Shown piece after piece: positions 34,158-41,393 of a DNA stretch of 64,000 nt (positions are counted from its first letter, which is position 1; each line of letters begins with the position of its first letter). The stretch is taken from positions 124,001-188,000 of the forward strand of contig JAUHWH010000001.1 of the NCBI GenBank assembly GCA_030424715.1, read 5' to 3'. The notes under the pieces were generated by a model. It did not search any database. It had not been told where the DNA came from and saw only the letters and a program-made list of their open reading frames with translations. The DNA comes from Bdellovibrionia bacterium. Lineage in GTDB: Bacteria > Bdellovibrionota > Bdellovibrionia > Bdellovibrionales > JAGQZY01. A program made the position numbers and the translations under genes.

Positions 34158-34241
34158 CAAGCGTTTCGCAGAAACGCGCAACATTAGCAAAATTTCAGAA
34201 GGTGGGGAGTGTAAACAACCACAGGCAGTGATTGGAAATTT

Positions 34242-34294
34242 GGTGCCCCTGAAGAAAGCCTCACCCATGGGGTTCGACAGCCGGAGGGCGCACC
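34242..34294. repeat. Structured repeat, copy 2, tRNA-3'-end-like
   Basis: A 53-base element beginning GGTGCCCCTGAAG and ending GGGGTTCGAC, nine bases, then GGCGCACC with A following. On the plus strand the end reads like the T-loop and CCA end of a tRNA. It agrees with the 3' end of the adjacent tRNA-Leu at the first nine (GGGTTCGAC) and last seven (CGCACCA) positions, but in opposite orientation. A GCGGC/GCCGC hairpin follows at 34296-34308, at the same place as in copy 1. Confidence 0.6.
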
Positions 34295-34373
34295 AGCGGC
34301 GGAGCCGCCCATCAAACAGAACGATATTAAATTTAGGGAAGTGATAAACGACTATAGCTGGTGGCTAAAATCG

Positions 34374-34458
34374 TGGTGCGCCTGGAGGGAGTCGAACCCC
34401 CACGCCTTGCGGCACTAGATCCTAAGTCTAGCGTGTCTGCCAATTCCACCACAAGCGC
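34374..34458 (-). tRNA. tRNA-Leu (anticodon UAG)
   Basis: An 85-base tRNA on the minus strand with encoded CCA. Acceptor GCGCTTG pairs with CAGGCGC (one G-U pair), the anticodon stem CTAGA/TCTAG encloses loop CTTAGGA with anticodon TAG, a long variable arm (GTGCCGCAAGGCGT) marks it as a class II Leu tRNA, and the T-loop is GGTTCGACTCC. TATAAAAT at 34477-34484 could be its -10 box. It reads CUN leucine codons, chiefly CUA. Confidence 0.95.
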
Positions 34459-34557
34459 ATGTTTTTATTCAATTTTATTTTATACCAGAAGCGGCACGTT
34501 ACATTTCGCTTACAGGAACATAATTTCGTAACCCAAAATTTTTCCAAAGTAAAGCGC

Positions 34558-35577
34558 CTATGCGTTTTCGATGATTTGCTCATATTCTTTTTCATCATAT
34601 TTCACCATCTGGCCAACTCGGTCGAGTTCGTTGGCATAGAGTGGGCTCATAAAAATATGGCCGAATTCGTCGAAACCCTTCACTTTCTGCAAGGCCTTTT
34701 TGATGGAAAGCGCTTTGTCGAAGTGACCAGGAGGAACCATAACTCGAACTCCAAACCAATATTGGGAGGCTTTTTTATGATTCACCTGCTCATCAATAAT
34801 AGCCTCCGCCAAGCGTAAGACTTTCTCTTCACTCATAAACTTCAAGTGCAGGCTCACCCCGATGGAACTGTGGCGAATAAGCTCCCTGTGGTACTCAGGA
34901 GACCTGCTACCATTGGTCTGAGTGTGTAAATTATGACCGCCTTCGCTCAGGTAAGAAACGAGCTTCATGAAATCAGGATTTATGGTGGGTTCACCACCGG
35001 TGAAAATCCAGCGAGCCTTGTCACCCTTTACAAAACTTTTTAGAATATTCTCCGCAGCATGCTTAAGGCTTCCCCAAGACTTATGAGCCTCATAATTATT
35101 TGAGATTGATTCATTACAGTAGTTGCAAGAAAAATTACACCGACGCCCCAGGTCCCAAGTGACAAACTTTGGGAACTCTTGGAAGCTTTTAAAGTGAAAT
35201 GGCATGACAGCATCGGCGTCTTCCATCTTATTTACATTCGCAGCTGGGGGCTCTTGATGGACCAGAGGAAGAAAAGACTCTTCTCTGACCTTTCTGAGCT
35301 GCATGTCTTGACCACACATACACCACTCTTTCGTACATGTGAGCCACTTCTCAGGCAGCTTAAAACCCTGGTCGTAAACATTTCCGAGCCACCCTCCAAC
35401 ACGACAAGTGGCCGAATAAATGTTGCCATCAGCGGTTATAAAAATATTTTCAACCCCTGCCGAACATTTCCAACCTTTCCACTGATTTAACCGAAGCGAG
35501 AGGACCTCTTCGTTAGACAGCCCCAAGGATTTCCCTTCGGCATTGACTAAACTAATAGATTTAAAGCTATCTGACAT
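34558..35577 (-). CDS. Radical SAM protein with N-terminal cysteine module
   Basis: A 339-residue radical SAM protein. The N-terminal 110 residues hold WKCSAGVENIFITADGN, SATCRVGGWLGN and CTKEWCMCGQD, so cysteines that could hold an auxiliary cluster precede the core. The core has CNFSCNYC, WIFTGGEPTINPDF and HTQTNGS. It lacks the long C-terminal helical domain of the other twitch-type proteins. The start ATG 35577 was chosen over TTG 35595; ribosome site weak. It sits between tRNA-Leu and gcvH, with gaps of about 100 and 80 bases. Function unknown. Confidence 0.82.
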   Translation of the reverse strand: MSDSFKSISLVNAEGKSLGLSNEEVLSLRLNQWKGWKCSAGVENIFITADGNIYSATCRVGGWLGNVYDQGFKLPEKWLTCTKEWCMCGQDMQLRKVREESFLPLVHQEPPAANVNKMEDADAVMPFHFKSFQEFPKFVTWDLGRRCNFSCNYCNESISNNYEAHKSWGSLKHAAENILKSFVKGDKARWIFTGGEPTINPDFMKLVSYLSEGGHNLHTQTNGSRSPEYHRELIRHSSIGVSLHLKFMSEEKVLRLAEAIIDEQVNHKKASQYWFGVRVMVPPGHFDKALSIKKALQKVKGFDEFGHIFMSPLYANELDRVGQMVKYDEKEYEQIIENA

Positions 35578-35658
35578 ATCTGACCCACTCTTCAATTTGC
35601 AAATCTAGGGTCTGGCCCCTACCGCCCGTAGCCTTCGTCAACAAAGCGTATTAAAGCT

Positions 35659-36048
35659 TTACTTTTGAGCCTCAATGATTTTTTTGTACTCTGGAGCCTT
35701 GAGTAGCGCGGCCAATTCTTTTTCGGTGTCCATCTCGATACGGATAAGCCAACCATCGTTCATTGGGTCATCATTTATCAATCCGGTGTCGTCGGTGTGT
35801 GAAGTATTAACTTCAATAACAGTTCCAGAAACAGGAGCGATGAGATCACTGGCCGCCTTCACACTTTCCACAGCACCAAAACTTTCATCTTGAGTGACTT
35901 TTTGGCCCTCTTCTGGGAGATCCACGTAAACCACTTCTCCCAGTTGCTGCTGAGCATACTCCGTGATTCCAACGGTCACCACATTCTCATCGACCTGAGC
36001 CCACTCGTGATCTTTTGTGTAATAATACTCTTCAGGTACGTAAGCCAT
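35659..36048 (-). CDS. gcvH: Glycine cleavage system H protein
   Basis: GcvH carries the lipoyl group that shuttles the aminomethyl intermediate between P, T and L proteins. The 129-residue protein has the N-terminal EYYYTKDHEWAQVD, the lipoyl-lysine region FGAVESVKAASDLIAPVSGT (lysine in the ESVKA motif near residue 64), and the end DGWLIRIEM. Length is typical. It follows gcvT by 9 bases. GGAGAGAC upstream is a good ribosome site. It works with gcvP at 16.4 kb. Confidence 0.97.
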   Translation of the reverse strand: MAYVPEEYYYTKDHEWAQVDENVVTVGITEYAQQQLGEVVYVDLPEEGQKVTQDESFGAVESVKAASDLIAPVSGTVIEVNTSHTDDTGLINDDPMNDGWLIRIEMDTEKELAALLKAPEYKKIIEAQK

Positions 36049-36057
36049 TTGTCTCTC

Positions 36058-37149
36058 CTAAGCCTTTTTATAAAAAGGGGTTTTTACAACCTCAGCTTCT
36101 ATCATTTTGTTTCTCATCTGAACAAGAACCTTGTCGCCAACGCTGTTCGCTCCGGAAGCAACGTAAGCCACTGCAATTGCTTGATTCAAGCTCGGCGACA
36201 ATGTCCCACTAGTTACAACTCCGATTTCAACACTGTCAACGGAAAACACCGGGTAACCGGGGCGAGCGATGCCCTTGCCTGTAATCATCAGTCCCACGAG
36301 TTTTTTGGATACTCCCGCCTCTTTGGCAGCCATCATCTCGGCTTTGCCTAAAAAATCACCTTTTGCTGGTTTCACCACCCAACCGAGTCCGGCTTCATGG
36401 GGAAAGCTGCTATCCGAGATCTCTTGTCCATACAAGGGGTACTTCATTTCGGTTCTCAATGTGTCACGGGCCCCCAGTCCAATGGGGCGGGCGTCTGGAC
36501 ATTTTTCAAAAAAGAGCTGCCACAGTTCGTTTGTCGCTTCCCATGGGACAAAAATCTCAGCGCCATCCTCACCGGTGTAACCGGTACGGGCGATGTAACA
36601 AGTATGTCCCTGCCACTCCCATGTTCGAAACTCAAAACTAGGGCAATCAGCAAAAGAGGTTCCGGTAACGGTCTCGATCGCGGCAATGGCTTCTGGGCCC
36701 TGGATGGCGATCTGCCCCCATTGCGCACTTTCATCTTCGATGATGGCACCGCGATTGTTCTCCGTTAGAAATTTAAAATCTTTGTCTTTGTTAGATGCGT
36801 TCACACATAGAAGGTAGTCTTGTCCGGGCTCCAAACAGTAGACAATCAAATCGTCCACGACCCCGCCTTTTTCGTTGGGGAAGAGGCTGTATTGGGCCTG
36901 ACCGGCCTCGAGCTTTGCCACGTCATTGGTCGTTAACCATTGCAGGGTCTTCAGAGCCTCTCGCCCCCGCACCCGAATCTCACCCATGTGCGAGACGTCG
37001 AATAGCCCCACCTTGGTTCGAACATGATTGTGCTCGTCTCTTAAATTACCATATTGTACGGGCATTTCCCAACCGGCAAAAGGTACCATTTTTCCACCTT
37101 GAGCAATATGGGAATCATAAATCGGCGTTTTCAATGGTTCACTGGTCAT
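36058..37149 (-). CDS. gcvT: Glycine cleavage system aminomethyltransferase (T protein)
   Basis: GcvT transfers the methylene group to tetrahydrofolate, releasing ammonia. This 363-residue protein has the start KTPIYDSHIAQGGKMVPFAGWE, LFDVSHMGEIRVRG, the folate-site GYTGEDGAEIFV, GARDTLRTEMKYPLYG and the C-terminal SGTLSPSLNQAIAVAYV. ATG 37149 was chosen because it overlaps the folD stop as ATGA and gives the normal N-terminus; a frame to 37293 adds 48 spurious residues. Operon with folD upstream and gcvH downstream: it makes methylene-THF that folD oxidises. Confidence 0.96.
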   Translation of the reverse strand: MTSEPLKTPIYDSHIAQGGKMVPFAGWEMPVQYGNLRDEHNHVRTKVGLFDVSHMGEIRVRGREALKTLQWLTTNDVAKLEAGQAQYSLFPNEKGGVVDDLIVYCLEPGQDYLLCVNASNKDKDFKFLTENNRGAIIEDESAQWGQIAIQGPEAIAAIETVTGTSFADCPSFEFRTWEWQGHTCYIARTGYTGEDGAEIFVPWEATNELWQLFFEKCPDARPIGLGARDTLRTEMKYPLYGQEISDSSFPHEAGLGWVVKPAKGDFLGKAEMMAAKEAGVSKKLVGLMITGKGIARPGYPVFSVDSVEIGVVTSGTLSPSLNQAIAVAYVASGANSVGDKVLVQMRNKMIEAEVVKTPFYKKA

Positions 37150-38006
37150 GGGGTGACTCCTGGATTCTGCAGCATCGTCAGCTGCATGGTGTTTTCGAGT
37201 AACATGGCGATGGTCATCGGTCCAACGCCACCGGGCACGGGACTCACCGCCCTTGCCGTTTCCGCCACTTCGGCGAATCGCACATCCCCACAAAGTTTAC
37301 CGTTGTCTTTGCGATGGATACCGACGTCAACAATCACACAATTCTTGGGAAAATCGCCTGCGCCCAAAAACTCGGGACGACCGGCGGCGACCACCACAAT
37401 ATCAGCCTGGGCTAGGTGCTGCCCTAGATTTTTGGTTTTGGAATGACAAATGGTAACGGTGGCATTTTCTTGTAGAAGAAGGAGCGCCATCGGCTTACCG
37501 ACAATCTGACTGCGTCCAACCACAACCGCGTTGGCTCCCGCCATTTCGATTTGATGTTTTTTTAAAAGATGGATCACCCCATGGGGCGTGCAAGGGGCCA
37601 CTCGCATTCTTCCCGCTGCCAGCAGACCGAGGTTTTCAGTACACAAGCCATCGGCATCCTTCAGGGGATCAATCTGATCGACAACGGCCGCTTCATCGAT
37701 GTGCGAAGGCAAAGGCAGCTGCACGAGAATGCCATTAACCTCAGGATCACGATTCAAGTTATTCACTTTGGCAAGGAGCTCGTCTTGGGTGACCGAGCCC
37801 GGAAGTCGCTCTTCGATACTGCGGATGCCCGCCTGGGCACAGGCTTTGATTTTGTGGGACACGTACACCTGGCTGGCTGGATCATCACCGACCAACACCA
37901 CCGCGAGGCAGGGCACTGGTCCCCCTTTGGCGACCCACTGCTCGACTCTGGTTTTGAGACCGCCGCGCCACTCCTGAGACAGGGCTTTACCGTCTAATTT
38001 TTCCAT
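37146..38006 (-). CDS. folD: Methylene-THF dehydrogenase/methenyl-THF cyclohydrolase
   Basis: FolD oxidises methylene-tetrahydrofolate and hydrolyses the product to formyl-THF. The 286-residue protein shows CLAVVLVGDDPASQVYVSHK with the folate-site region and catalytic lysine, GILVQLPLPSHID, PCTPHGV, AVVVGRSQIVGKPMALLLLQ and GGVGPMTIAMLLENT. The ATG at 38006 has AAAGGAG six bases upstream. It is first in the folD-gcvT-gcvH operon, which links glycine breakdown with one-carbon supply for purine synthesis. Confidence 0.97.
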   Translation of the reverse strand: MEKLDGKALSQEWRGGLKTRVEQWVAKGGPVPCLAVVLVGDDPASQVYVSHKIKACAQAGIRSIEERLPGSVTQDELLAKVNNLNRDPEVNGILVQLPLPSHIDEAAVVDQIDPLKDADGLCTENLGLLAAGRMRVAPCTPHGVIHLLKKHQIEMAGANAVVVGRSQIVGKPMALLLLQENATVTICHSKTKNLGQHLAQADIVVVAAGRPEFLGAGDFPKNCVIVDVGIHRKDNGKLCGDVRFAEVAETARAVSPVPGGVGPMTIAMLLENTMQLTMLQNPGVTP

Positions 38007-38158
38007 GCCCGCTCCTTTAAAAGCCATGTTTTAGAGCCATATTGAACAATTGTCACCCCAGTGACGGCACCCCTGGTGATTTTCGTGTAAGGCCCACTGA
38101 AGCAGAGCTTGACGCCTTTCCCCATTATGCTAGATTAGGCGCTCATCAAGGAGTTTAA

Positions 38159-38368
38159 GTGGCCCGCAAAAAAAGTAGTGCAAAAACGGATGCAAACGCT
38201 CCAGCCATCCCCGCTTCTCTGAAAAAGTTTCGACAGAGCCCAGAAATCGAAGGCTTCTACCGCTTTATCTACGAAAACGATCTTCGTACCGAAGCTTTTG
38301 AAATCATTGACAACATTGGTCAAAAGCGAGCCGCCGCAAAAGCAAGTAAGAAAAAGCCGAAAAAATAA
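38159..38368 (+). CDS. Small basic hypothetical protein
   Basis: A 69-residue protein, starting at GTG 38159 with AAGGAG five bases upstream. Basic ends (MARKKSSAKTD and AAAKASKKKPKK) flank a compact central helix-rich part (RQSPEIEGFYRFIYENDLRTEAFEII). The composition suggests nucleic-acid or ribosome contact, but no family is recognised. It stands alone between the folD promoter region and the Flp-pilin cluster, with 95 bases before the pilin gene. Confidence 0.65.
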   Translation: MARKKSSAKTDANAPAIPASLKKFRQSPEIEGFYRFIYENDLRTEAFEIIDNIGQKRAAAKASKKKPKK

Positions 38369-38463
38369 TCCGACCACCGGCGAAAACAGTCTCCTATAGG
38401 CCTAAGCCCCTCTCAGAACACTCCCCAATTTTGCACTCCTCCTTCTTCGAATAGGAGGAATCC

Positions 38464-38721
38464 ATGCAACAGCTCAAAAACAATCGAGGACAAGGTCTGG
38501 TGGAATACATGGTGATCGTCGCACTGATGGCCGTCGCAACCATGGGGATAATGCGAATCCTTTCAAAGACCACTGCTGGCAAATTGACTCAAATCACTCA
38601 ATCATTGCAAGGGGGCAAGGCCAGCATCTCCGTGGAGTTCGAAAAAATTGAACAGAGTGACCTTCGCAAAAAAGACATGAGCAATTTCTTTAACGGCTCA
38701 AGAAGTCGTAAAGATCAATAA
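38464..38721 (+). CDS. Flp-type pilin-like protein
   Basis: An 85-residue protein with the Flp/Tad pilin signature: a basic lead (QQLKNNRG), then QGLVEYMVIVALMAVATMGI with the E5-like glutamate inside a hydrophobic helix. Prepilin peptidase would cut before the Q. The polar tail has 45 residues. An ideal AGGAGGA ribosome site lies just upstream. It is first of a tightly packed run with TadE-like genes. A structural Flp pilus subunit or a pseudopilin is likely; no tadA, tadB or tadC ATPase and platform genes are in this window. Confidence 0.8.
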   Translation: MQQLKNNRGQGLVEYMVIVALMAVATMGIMRILSKTTAGKLTQITQSLQGGKASISVEFEKIEQSDLRKKDMSNFFNGSRSRKDQ

Positions 38722-38725
38722 CACA

Positions 38726-39091
38726 ATGACACTTTATTTTAACAAACGTGGACAGGCCCTTGTGGAGACCCTAGTTTCGCTACCAGTCTTGATGGCCGGG
38801 GGAGCACTCGTACTGGCGGGTCTCCACAGCCTGTGCACATTCTATCTCGTCGACCATTGGACCTATGAGAGCGCTCTCTGCTTAGCTCAAGAGAAATCGA
38901 CTTGTCGAAAAGAGCTCGACCAACGCCTCATGCAAATTCCCTACGCCTCCGTCGCCGTACGACGTTTCTATAAAAGGGGTGAGACTGTCGAGGTGAGAGC
39001 ACAGCTGTCAACGCCACTGCTACGAAACGTCGTGTTTAACGAGAGCTTCCGGCAGCCATTGAGTAGTGGAGACTTTCGGAGGAGCCAATGA
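38726..39091 (+). CDS. TadE-like pseudopilin
   Basis: A 121-residue protein with an N-terminal pilin-type segment (KRGQALVETLVSLPVLMAGG), including the conserved glutamate after the cleavage glycine, and a periplasmic domain with two cysteines (ALCLAQEKSTC). TadE-like proteins assemble minor subunits of the Flp pilus. It starts four bases after the pilin stop and overlaps the next gene by ATGA, so the genes are co-translated. Confidence 0.7.
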   Translation: MTLYFNKRGQALVETLVSLPVLMAGGALVLAGLHSLCTFYLVDHWTYESALCLAQEKSTCRKELDQRLMQIPYASVAVRRFYKRGETVEVRAQLSTPLLRNVVFNESFRQPLSSGDFRRSQ

Positions 39092-39807
39092 ATCAATCCG
39101 GGTTTGCAAGTATCGTTGTGATTATCGCCCTGCCTTTGGTTGCCCTCCTTCTTCTTGGATGCTTCTGGACACTTTGGTTTTTAAATCAAAAGAAACGTAT
39201 GGATAACCTTTGCTTAGAATATGCGATGAGTGCCCAAGAGATTCTTGTTAAAAACAACAATACTATCATCGCAATGAACCCCGAAGTCCGTCTTTTGCAT
39301 CATCAGAAAAAAGCACTCAATGTTCTTATTTTAACGGGACCACCACCGGTTAAGCTAGCCGCCCAAGCCGCAAAGAAATGGGTGGTTTTCAGTCAAAAAG
39401 CCTTGGCAAAAACCCAGTCGGCAATCCTTGCCCAAGCCAATCTCCGCGCAAGAGCGGCACTTTACAATTTACGAAGAACCTTCAAAGTTCGAGTAACCGA
39501 ATTTCACCAGTTTTGGAAACGGCCGCTGCGGCGCCAACCCAGAATTTCAATTGTTCCTAAAAGCTCTCAACTGTCTGTTCAATGGCGAGACATTGCCGCT
39601 TTCTATGAGCGCAAAGCGAAGCATCACAATCGACAGGCCATTCATATTCAGTGGAGGGTACCCGGTGAAGCGCTTATGCCCGCGTGGTTGGCCCGTCGAA
39701 TTTCTAATAAAAAATACTGGCAAGGTCAATGCTCTACCCACCCCCACAAAGGAGGTCATCAGTGGCTCGCTTCAATCGGAAAGGGCAATCACTCATCGAA
39801 ACAATGA
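39088..39807 (+). CDS. Tad-associated membrane-anchored protein
   Basis: A 239-residue protein with one N-terminal membrane segment (FASIVVIIALPLVALLLLGCFW), followed by a long, very basic domain rich in Arg and Lys (LRARAALYNLRRTFKV and KRPLRRQPRISIVP). TadG-like proteins have a similar N-terminus, but the domain has no recognised motif. It overlaps the preceding TadE-like gene as ATGA. The coding sequence overlaps the beginning of a small pilin-like frame at 39762 by 46 bases. Role in the Tad apparatus is inferred from context. Confidence 0.6.
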   Translation: MNQSGFASIVVIIALPLVALLLLGCFWTLWFLNQKKRMDNLCLEYAMSAQEILVKNNNTIIAMNPEVRLLHHQKKALNVLILTGPPPVKLAAQAAKKWVVFSQKALAKTQSAILAQANLRARAALYNLRRTFKVRVTEFHQFWKRPLRRQPRISIVPKSSQLSVQWRDIAAFYERKAKHHNRQAIHIQWRVPGEALMPAWLARRISNKKYWQGQCSTHPHKGGHQWLASIGKGNHSSKQ

Positions 39808-39914
39808 TTATCGCGCTTTTTATAAGCCTTTACTTTATCAGCTTGGAGGGCTGTCATGAAAAAATTCAACCTCGATATCGTCATTTCAAAGTTAAAAGCT
39901 TGGGTCGTCAGTGA
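39762..39914 (+). CDS. Small pilin-like protein, 50 residues, hidden in an overlap
   Basis: GTG at 39762 follows AAAGGAGG, spaced eight bases, a near-perfect ribosome site. It opens a 50-codon frame reading ARFNRKGQSLIETMIIALFI, SLYFISLEG, then a polar tail. RKGQSLIE matches the prepilin cleavage site and conserved glutamate of the pilin genes just upstream. The frame overlaps the 3' end of the upstream gene (46 bases) and the start of the downstream CpaB-like gene (59 bases). The signature plus site make it a probable real minor pseudopilin, easily missed by gene callers. Confidence 0.6.
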   Translation: MARFNRKGQSLIETMIIALFISLYFISLEGCHEKIQPRYRHFKVKSLGRQ

Positions 39915-40389
39915 TAACCCACAATCTGTGATTCCTGTAAAACACGGCGTGTTTCTGGTCATCGCCATTGGTTTAACGGCCGCTATGGTGCAGTTTCAAA
40001 AAGAACCTCTGCCAGAGTCACCTCCCTCTCCCGAAAGCTTGGACACATACATCCCAGAGGGACAAAGCCTTGTCCCCATTCAAGTCTCAAATTACGAATC
40101 CTTGGACCAAGTTATTGGACAATATGGGGTGGTGGACCTGCTCTCCACACCTCTTTCTCCCGCCGAAAAATCCCGACGGGTGGCCTATGCGGTCAAACTG
40201 ATTCGGTCTCCGAAAAGTCCCCGTCATTTCAGTGTTTTAATACCGGCGGACAAAGCCTACAAGTTGGCCGGATATCATGGAGAATTTACAGTGGTTGTCC
40301 GGAATCCAAAATTAGTTGGCACCAAAATTGTTAATAAGGGCCGTAGAAAGCCGACAAGGCCGATTTTATACGAAACGGAGTCACTATGA
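39856..40389 (+). CDS. CpaB/RcpC-like Flp pilus assembly protein, divergent
   Basis: A 177-residue protein with one membrane helix (HGVFLVIAIGLTAAMVQF, about residues 30-47), a Pro-rich linker (PLPESPPSPESLDTYIP), and a compact domain with QSLVPIQVSNYESLDQVIG, GVVDLL and LIRSPKSPRHFSVLIPA, which recall the SAF/RcpC domains of CpaB. It is shorter than normal CpaB (250 or more residues), so assignment is tentative. It lies between the pilin genes and a PEGA-type protein, and overlaps the next gene as ATGA. Confidence 0.55.
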   Translation: MKKFNLDIVISKLKAWVVSDNPQSVIPVKHGVFLVIAIGLTAAMVQFQKEPLPESPPSPESLDTYIPEGQSLVPIQVSNYESLDQVIGQYGVVDLLSTPLSPAEKSRRVAYAVKLIRSPKSPRHFSVLIPADKAYKLAGYHGEFTVVVRNPKLVGTKIVNKGRRKPTRPILYETESL

Positions 40390-41351
40390 TTTGGATGCTA
40401 TTTTTTATGAACCTGTGGGCCACTGAAGTGGCGGTGCAAGGCGAGAACACCCCCGACATCTACTATGAAAAACAACTTATCGCGCACCCACAGAGAACCG
40501 ACTTTATCTCTTTCGAAGTCGAGCAACAAAGAAAAAAACACGCCGACATTCTCGAAGAACTGAAGAGAGCTCAATTTCACTTTCTCAAAGGCTCACTGGA
40601 CCAGGCCATTCAACATTTTCAAAGAATTCATGATCAGCAGCACGACGAAGATTGGGACCTCGAGGTTCGCAAGGTCATTCATTACAGTCAAATTCGCTTA
40701 GCACAACTCAGTCAAAACGAACGACAAAAACAGTGGATCAAAAGCGCTCTGCAGTTTGCTCCTGACCTAAAATTGGACCAGTCTCTGTTCCCTCCTCCGT
40801 TAGTGGAAAAATACACCGCTCTCAAAAAAATGGAACCTCTGCAGGTTTGGGCTCTTCCGAAAAACTCGAACTCGTTTTCTCGAATCTTTATCAACGGGCG
40901 AGAGCAAAAAAAACATTCGCAATTTTTGCGGTACCGCCAAGGCAAAGTGCGCATCAGTTTTTATTCGAATCGGTATCTCCCCATCCATCTCGTAGTGAAG
41001 ACCAACAAGCTTGAGGGCCACAGTCTCGACACCGTGCCCATCGCTCAAGGAGAGTGCGGGCAAATAAATTTTAATCACAAAGCAAGCGCCGGCGTTCAAT
41101 TTCACCTGGTCGATTCCGATTGCAACCAGCCTCTCAGGGCTAAATCATTAGCCTCGACGACGACACCCACAAAACTCGCATCGCCTCCGGAGAATGGTCG
41201 CAAGCGAAGTTTTTTTAAATCGAAGTGGTTTTGGATCGGTGCTTCAGTGCTTGCCACTGGGCTTGCCTACCAGGCAATTCAGAACAATCGATCCTCTGCT
41301 CCCGCAAGCCCCCCTCCCCCGCCTCGCCCTATTGAAATCAGCAACCAGTGA
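40386..41351 (+). CDS. Periplasmic TPR/PEGA-like protein with C-terminal membrane anchor
   Basis: A 321-residue protein with a short N-terminal signal-like hydrophobic run (MIWMLFFMNLWA), a helical TPR-like region (FHFLKGSLDQAIQHFQRIHD), a beta-rich middle resembling a PEGA domain (FSRIFINGREQKKHSQFL), and a C-terminal transmembrane segment (KWFWIGASVLATGLAYQAI) followed by a Pro-rich tail. Such proteins occur in deltaproteobacteria and Bdellovibrio, often next to pilus and secretion genes. It overlaps the CpaB-like gene as ATGA, so it ends the Tad-like operon. Confidence 0.6.
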   Translation: MIWMLFFMNLWATEVAVQGENTPDIYYEKQLIAHPQRTDFISFEVEQQRKKHADILEELKRAQFHFLKGSLDQAIQHFQRIHDQQHDEDWDLEVRKVIHYSQIRLAQLSQNERQKQWIKSALQFAPDLKLDQSLFPPPLVEKYTALKKMEPLQVWALPKNSNSFSRIFINGREQKKHSQFLRYRQGKVRISFYSNRYLPIHLVVKTNKLEGHSLDTVPIAQGECGQINFNHKASAGVQFHLVDSDCNQPLRAKSLASTTTPTKLASPPENGRKRSFFKSKWFWIGASVLATGLAYQAIQNNRSSAPASPPPPPRPIEISNQ

Positions 41352-41393
41352 TCCTGACTTGACCACCTCCCGAACGCCCCTTTTAATAGGGGC

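Noticed and set aside
34106-34294. Second tRNA gene
   Set aside because: Only the T-loop and acceptor end look tRNA-like; no anticodon arm is present in either copy.
38007-38158. THF or other riboswitch upstream of folD
   Set aside because: Only a short GTCAC/GTGAC inverted repeat is seen; the expected conserved bases of known aptamers are absent.
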